13,171 nt of DNA from Beroe ovata. Taxonomy: Eukaryota; Ctenophora; Nuda; Beroida; Beroidae. The notes beneath the pieces were generated by a model, which was given only the letters and a program-made list of their open reading frames with translations, was not told the origin of the DNA and made no database searches. This document shows positions 7,570 to 13,171 of the stretch, in pieces (within the stretch, counting starts at the first letter, position 1; the number at the start of each line of letters is the position of its first letter). Location: positions 248,785-261,955 of the forward strand of contig CAMPET010000036.1 of the NCBI GenBank assembly GCA_946803715.1, given 5' to 3'. Made by a program: the position numbers and the translations under genes.

Positions 7570-8765
7570 GTAATGAGAACTTGAGTTATTCTTGTTTGAT
7601 ATCTGCACTCATAAATAAACGGATTGTGTGGCATGATTCCTCAAGATTTCCAAACCATGTCCCTCATCAAGCATTTCAAATGTCTGTGAAATAGAGCAGG
7701 GTGTGAATTTGAGTGTTCACTGTGTCCAATAGTGAGTGCATATAAGAGTATATAATATGTATACATGTATTACATTGGGTACAAGCCAATAGGACAACAA
7801 TCTGCAATCCCATTATCAGCATGGAGCTACACATGGCAGCATGCTAGGCTCCCATCAATGTAATGCATTAAAATACATGTCCAATATATTGATCTGAAAC
7901 GTCCATAACCTTATGGTAGTGAATCACTGCATCGAGCAACCTTCTGTGTATGCAGGTTACAAGATTCTTAGTTACAATATCCCCTGTACCATTTGGCACT
8001 CTGTGTATAGTTGGTGTGCAATGTTCACCACCAGGTCCCCTTATCTTGGTTACTGGGTTTAAGTGAATTTTAATTAACCCTTATGATATGTATTACAGGA
8101 TTGAGTAAATGCAGTGCAAATTAGATTAGCTCCCAATATTTTCCTCTGTACCATTGGCTAGGGGTGGCTGAAAGTGTTACAAAAGGACCCCCTTCTTTAG
8201 GGACCTGTTCCATTGTCATATGGTGTTATTCAAATCATCCCACATGTATTAGCACCCCCATTGTCTATTTCAGGATGAATTAGGGGGACTAATTATCACA
8301 TGACGACTAATTCTCTTATTCTAATTTTGAGATATGGGTGAGGAAAATATTGGAAAATCGATCATTTAAATAAACAATTTTTGGGCAAGAAACCCAACTT
8401 CATAAAGCTGAACTCGGGAGCTTGTTAATAAGCGATGGGTTGGACCATGACTTTATTTGATTGGACCCATGTGACCCACATGTTAGGATTGAGAGCAGTT
8501 TTTCATCTTTAGATTGTAACATCATTTCAAACGATCGCTCAGAGCTATGGACAATGTGAGCACCATGTTTCAAATATTTTACGCCAAAAGTCAAACTGGA
8601 GCCGTGAGATTAATTGTCTGATAACCGACTCAAAATGCGCGGGTGAGAGTGGAGTGTTGTCATGCAGGTTGATTGAGCTATGGGGCTGCATAGGGGTTTA
8701 AATATTAGACCTGGAGTCTACATGTCGTGTGTGAGTGTAAAGGAGAGTGTAGCTGTCTGAGAGTT
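7570..8765. other. No gene recognised
   Basis: Contains poly-C/G patches (GGACCCCC, TTAGGGACC near 8190) and a 64-codon minus-strand open frame at 8400-8594 that lacks domain character. Nothing here supports a gene. It could be an intron of the gene that includes the 7495 exon. Confidence 0.45.
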
Positions 8766-8810
8766 TATAAATAAGGGGCCACAATTCGTGTACATTATTT
8801 TAAACTCAGT
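8766..8810 (+). promoter_or_regulatory. Possible TATA box and initiator
   Basis: TATAAATA at 8766-8773 is followed by TCAGT at 8806-8810, an initiator-like sequence. The spacing of about 42 bp is longer than the usual 30. The nearest downstream ATG (8918) opens only a 29-codon Cys-containing frame. Confidence 0.2.
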
Positions 8811-10016
8811 GGCGTCTCTCTTTGATTGGTTAAGTATTGATCAATCTTACGCTAACTGATCAGGAAATAAACTCAACCGTCTTCATAAGGAAGGGCGTTG
8901 GTTGACCGGATTTTAACATGTTTAAGTGCAATGTTCCCTGCTATTTCGAGAATTCATTGTATAGACTCAACTCACACTGTCAGTACAAAAACAAGTCGTG
9001 TTATTAGTCATCCACTACTCAGTATTGACACTACTATAGGTGTCATGACCAGTGTTTATGAAGGAGCATCGAGCTTCATAAAGGAGTACCTACCAATGCT
9101 GATACATGTACAATTAAGGCTAAGGGTTTCCCTGCGACCCTCACCACTGTGAATAGCGCAATATCAGATTACCGTGGAGCCAGTTGAGATGTTCCGATAA
9201 AATGCCCCCAAGAAGAAAATTGTTCATGAATTTTGCGCTGGTTTCAATATCTTTTATCTTCAATTGGCGAACTGCTATGACTCTCATGAATGGGGATTGG
9301 GGATTGGGGAACGGTGATCTTGACTAAGCAGTTCATTTGAAATACTACTCTCGGAGACATGAAGTTAGTCTAGGCTGATGGGAATTCTGATAATATGCTG
9401 AGATATGAACCTGATTGTATCCTAATTCATAATGATGTGTGAAAATGTGAGAAAGAAGCGTGACCTCGTTTCTCAAGTTCGTCTATACATAACAGGGTGT
9501 TTGCCAATGGGGTGCCTTTATTTTGACCTCGTGACAAGTGTGATAATTGGTCACTCAATCTAGATGTCTGTCTCGGGTATCACTCAATTTGTTAGTTCAT
9601 ATTCTCAATAAATAATCGTCATCACATACTTTTCGTGTAACAAGGAAAATCATAAAAATTTTCTTCCATTCTCGGTTATCATACCTTAGATCATGTGTAT
9701 TTGAGCTGGATGAACAAAAGACGACATCAAAATTCCAAGCTCGTTCCACTTCAGCCATTGGTATGGCATATAGCTACACGACCTATGTTCATCTCCTTGA
9801 CGAATGGATTTCTACGCATATGATGACATATCAATAAAGATCTACATAGTTCCCATACTTCATGTCTTTTGAAAAAAACTTGCTCGGTTGTTTGTGAAAA
9901 TTGGGCGTGTCCACGCAATGCAAAGGGCTATGATCCACTATTTAGATCCAAGTTGAAGTTACTTTGATGCAATGTACTTGTGAAGTAAAAGTAGCAATTC
10001 CTTTTGAAGATACATT
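8811..10016. other. No gene recognised
   Basis: The only items of note are a tiny ORF at 8918-9007 (29 codons, 5 Cys, starting MFKCNVPCYF) and a frame from 8898 that needs a non-ATG start. A short direct repeat, GGGGATTG, sits near 9294-9309. Otherwise unique AT-rich sequence without coding signal. Confidence 0.4.
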
Positions 10017-10330
10017 ATGCACACTCATACACACACACAACCACGCACAATAAGTGTAAACCACAACCATTCGACCACATGATATAGAGGAGTGACCACA
10101 CACATAAAACTGATACTTTGCATTTCAAGGCAGAAATACCTCAGATACTTGACACAATGAAGAAGTGCACGCATCTGTTTATAATATTGTACATGTTAAA
10201 AATATGCATAAAAGCAAATAGAAAGATACTTTTTCTCGCCAATAGGATCCATTGAGTAAACGTCGGCTATTTAATACTCAGGCATACACTCAGACATACA
10301 CATACACACAATCATACACGCAACTGGATA
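10017..10330. repeat. Scattered short CA-rich patches
   Basis: Degenerate ACACAC/CATACAC patches occur at about 10020-10050, 10095-10107 and 10280-10318, with unique sequence between them. They look like decayed microsatellites. Confidence 0.7.
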
Positions 10331-10430
10331 GCAACTTCTGATGGATGTTTGGAAAGAGTGATTGTGAAGAATAATTTATCGGAGTAGTGATGGATCAGAG
10401 GAGTGGTCATGGTCAATCAAGTATGGAAGT

Positions 10431-10493
10431 ATGTGTGTGTGTTTGTGTGTGTGTGAATTTGTGATTGTGTGTGTGTGTGTGTTTGTGTGCGTG
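10431..10493. repeat. (TG)n microsatellite
   Basis: Interrupted GTGTGTGT tract on the plus strand with TTTG and AATTTGTGATT interruptions. The plus-strand open frame running through it is a by-product of the repeat. Confidence 0.9.
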
Positions 10494-11504
10494 TATACAC
10501 CCATCACTAACTCAGTATCAAACCATGATACCACTTTCTACAAGATGCCTATCGGGTGTAATAATCGCGTCGTCCGTAATTCTCAAAATTTCTCTTTCTA
10601 ACTTTGTATCAATTTACCAATTGTTCACGTCTGGGTTGAGTCTGAGTAATCCTGAGAGAGAGAGATACAACAACTAGAGATCCATCCGTTAGAATGTGTT
10701 TAGACTCGAAACGTCACGTTATGCCTCAATAAGGTCATGTGATTTATCACAAGGGTCGGATGAGGTGCGAAATGTCCGCCTTGCCAAGCTCTCGGACGAA
10801 TGTACTTGTTATAATAAGAAATCGCGTTTAGAGAATAATTGTTTCCTCATTAAATAATGTCCTATTTATCACACCATCATCCCCCACCTGTTTTTATTCT
10901 CATTGAATAATGTTCTTGAAAGTGGTTTGTAACTATCCTCATAGCGACGTGGCATTGATGGCACAGGTACTTTAAAGAATTACAAAAACCGTTACATGTT
11001 ATATCAATTGCGTTTCCAGACGTTTCAAACTTGTTCCTCAATTAGGAAAATGCCATGCCATCTGTGACATAAATCTATATACTCAGATAGATATATGAAA
11101 ACAAAATATAGTGGCTTATTTCCAGTAGTATAATTGTGCTCATTTATCGCACATCGTCACACACACACATAGTCACACATATTCTCCATCACACATAATA
11201 TTACCCACATATTTCACTCTAATTTCCCGAATCATCCAGTAACCGATAATAGAATATCCAAATTTAATGATTTGAATCTGAGATGAACAAACGCGCACAC
11301 ACACTCTCGCACACACAAATCTTGTGCCATTAATCAGATCATTCGTATCAACGGACTAGTAATATGTGCTATCGGAGGGGCCCTCTTATTCCCAATCTGG
11401 TGTTGGACTGAGGATCACGTGAAACTGTCCCGTTATCATGGTAACATTCTCCCTGTTACCAGGTGGTTACCATGTAGAGAAATGGTTACTTTATGGTCAC
11501 ATAT
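10494..11504. other. No gene recognised
   Basis: AT-rich sequence with a short AG run (GAGAGAGAGA near 10655) and degenerate CA patches near 11159-11170 and 11296-11318. A 9-bp inverted repeat, CATGGTAAC (11438-11446) with GTTACCATG (11466-11474), lies just before the SINE-like head. Confidence 0.45.
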
Positions 11505-11567
11505 GGCCGGGTGGCGCAGTAGTCAAGTTGTCAACTTGGTTTCAAGGCGAGTTGTGAATTGGGACCC
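11505..11567 (+). mobile_element. tRNA-derived SINE-like head
   Basis: GGCCGGGTGGCGCAGTAG matches a tRNA 5' end with an RNA polymerase III A box (TGGCGCAGTAGT against TRGCNNAGYNGG). About 40 bp further on, GTTGTGAATTGGGACCCC looks like a decayed B box (GGTTCGANTCC). It does not fold into a clean tRNA cloverleaf, so a SINE remnant is more likely than a functional tRNA. The element's right end is not defined. Confidence 0.5.
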
Positions 11568-11803
11568 CACGCGTTACAGCTATTTGACAGCTTGAAAGTA
11601 GTTTTCATGTTACATAGTTTTGATGCTATGAAGATCGCCACAGAGTTCTGAAATTTGGAAGTGATGGAATAAGGAGAGTGGTATCTGGTGGTTCCATGTT
11701 TATTGTTTGTGTTAGAGAAACATTGATCAAGGTGTAAGGTGTCCCTCTGACAGGATTGTTTTGCTGTCAGTGACAGGCTGTCACAACCCTTCTCCCGATG
11801 TCA

Positions 11804-11823
11804 GTGTGTGTGTGTGTGTGTGT
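11804..11823. repeat. (TG)n microsatellite
   Basis: A pure GT run of about 20 bases. The open frame reading through it from 11798 owes its start to the repeat. Confidence 0.9.
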
Positions 11824-11951
11824 ACGTCAGTACCAGGAATTGAGTGACAGTGTCATCACCCCCCTATCACAGAGTAGAAAGTGGGAACAACATGGGGATC
11901 AGAGGGTGAGAGGTTTGGTAATGAGGCAAATTGGTAGTCCTGGTTACTCAA

Positions 11952-11999
11952 TGTCATGGTATCATGGTGTCATGGTAACATGGTGTCATGGTAATCAAG
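11952..11999 (+). repeat. 16-bp minisatellite, three units
   Basis: Units at 11952-11967, 11968-11983 and 11984-11999 share TGTCATGGTA and differ in the last six bases (TCATGG, ACATGG, ATCAAG). The same CATGGTAAC core appears near 11438. Confidence 0.85.
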
Positions 12000-12380
12000 C
12001 AAGTCATCTTTAGTTACATAATAATTGCGTGGTATGTTTGGTAAGCTGTTGATGCTTTGATGCTAATTGGTGGTATCGTGACAACTAACAATTGATGCGT
12101 AACGTGACACAGAGATGTGGAAGATGGTTAATGGTAAGGAGGCGAAGGAGTGTTTGTAGGTGTTTGCTTGTTGTTTGCAGATTGTTTGTACTGTGTATAT
12201 TGTGTGCGTAAGCAATGTTCAGGTAACAGTGGCGTGATGGACGAATAACTTAACTGTGGAATAGCAGTTCAGGGAGGTGTAACCATTATCCGTACCCGGC
12301 CAACATATCATTGACCGAGATAGGCAGGCATTTCCTGGTCGCTTCTCACACGTGACATATGTGGGAAATTTTGTGTATGA
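12000..12380. other. No gene recognised
   Basis: G/T-rich sequence. There are splice-like motifs (GCTTGTTGTTTGCAG at 12166-12180, GCGTAAGC near 12206, TTCAGGTAAC near 12219) but no open frame of useful length between them. Confidence 0.4.
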
Positions 12381-12381
12381 T

Positions 12382-12396
12382 ACAGACACAGACACA

Positions 12397-12433
<37 letters not shown>

Positions 12434-12438
12434 ACACC
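12382..12438. repeat. CA microsatellite
   Basis: ACAGACACAGACACACTC is followed by a pure CA run and ACAGACACACAC. The minus-strand 85-codon open frame crossing it is an artefact of the repeat. Confidence 0.95.
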
Positions 12439-12546
12439 TGCCAACAATTCGAGAATATAACCACAACACAGGTCATGAGCCTGGAGGGGGCTATTTACCA
12501 ACAGTAGGAGCTCGTCCCAGCTGTGTCTCAGAAATTCTCATTAACA

Positions 12547-12590
12547 TAGGATTATAATCCTAACTCCTAACATAGGATCAATATGATCCT
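12547..12590. repeat. Two adjacent small palindromes sharing a direct repeat
   Basis: TAGGATTATAATCCTA (12547-12562) is a perfect 16-bp palindrome. AGGATCA-ATA-TGATCCT (12574-12590) is a 7-bp-arm hairpin. Both are preceded by AACATAGGAT. Confidence 0.85.
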
Positions 12591-12820
12591 TGCGAAAGCA
12601 GCTGATACTCTGCAGAGTCTGCCGACTGCAGCTTCCCTAGATGCTTCCTCGCGCTGATCAGATTTCGTGGCAGTGCGGAACACTTTGTACAGGACATCCT
12701 AGCCAATATCTCATTACCTACAGGGTACAATAGAGGGAAGGAACCTGACCCCCGAACCTGGAAAAACCAATACTCCCCGTATTGGAGTGTGTGTGTTATC
12801 TGTATTTGTGTATTGATTCG
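12578..12820 (-). other. Weak candidate exon: 80-codon open frame without an ATG start
   Basis: The minus-strand frame ending at TGA 12580-12578 stays open back to 12820. It includes YWFFQVRGSGSFPLLYPVG and MSCTKCSALPRNLISARKH. A possible acceptor, TTTTTCCAG, occurs inside it. Composition is less AT-rich than the neighbours. No family is recognised, and open frames of this length are expected by chance a few times in a window this size. Confidence 0.15.
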
Positions 12821-12859
12821 TTAGTAATTAGGGCATGGTTTTATCTAGCCCCTAACTTG

Positions 12860-13171
12860 AGTACCTTGCTTGAATTACATTACACAAATACATGCAACAC
12901 CCTCAGACGCACAGATGCACACACACGCAAGACGCACACTCACTTCATGTGCGATTGTTAACTGGGTGTTCCATGTTTGTTAATAAACACGGGTAATGGA
13001 TACAGGGGAACATGGATACTGTACAAGGGGGACTGATCGGGCCCTGGTCGTGCGTTAATTAAAGAGAAGTGTGATTAATCACGCTTGTTCCGCTCACTCA
13101 CCCACACACACCCACACACACACATCCCTACACACACCCACGTCCCACACACAAACACACAAACACAAAAA
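12860..13171. repeat. CA-rich right end with short unique segments
   Basis: Degenerate CA patches occur at about 12905-12945 and from 13096 to the window edge (CCCACACA-type units). Between them is unique sequence with a 12-bp palindrome, GTGATTAATCAC, near 13070. Confidence 0.8.

Noticed and set aside
11505-11580. Functional tRNA gene
   Set aside because: No complementary acceptor stem or intact T arm can be found; it fits a SINE head better.

Overview
The window looks like nuclear DNA from an animal, probably a marine invertebrate such as a mollusc or another lophotrochozoan. It is AT-rich, full of (CA)n/(TG)n microsatellites, and has short introns with ordinary GT-AG splice sites. There is no operon structure, no bacterial-type gene and no CRISPR array. 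The phylum is an inference. Two single-base N characters show that it comes from an assembled scaffold.

Two multi-exon genes can be assembled by hand on the left, because splice sites and codon phases fit throughout. (1) A plus-strand gene at about 1.2-2.56 kb encodes a small secreted protein: a signal-peptide exon, a Lys-rich exon and a four-cysteine terminal exon. That last exon is present twice (2038-2208 and 2393-2563). The copies differ at 7 of 171 bases, with one amino-acid change. The first copy stops exactly at the N at 2316, so the duplication may be two alleles joined in the assembly. (2) A minus-strand gene of eleven exons (5856 down to 2818) gives a 473-residue protein that I assign to the RGS22/RGSL1 group of RGS-domain proteins. 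The two genes converge; their possible poly(A) signals lie under 80 bp apart.

Upstream of the RGS-type gene, at about 6.53-6.69 kb, is a GC-rich island with a 52-bp near-perfect palindrome, possibly promoter or first-exon DNA. From 6.7 kb to the end there is no gene I can assemble. This part holds one convincing isolated signal-peptide exon (7495-7569), a possible TATA-type promoter (about 8766), a tRNA-derived SINE-like head (about 11505), a 16-bp minisatellite, small palindromes and several CA/TG tracts. The rest looks intronic or intergenic.

The best candidates for a second look are the undescribed secreted four-cysteine protein with its doubled last exon, the short RGSL-type gene, and the large palindrome. 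I found no evidence for a multi-gene 'system' in the bacterial sense.
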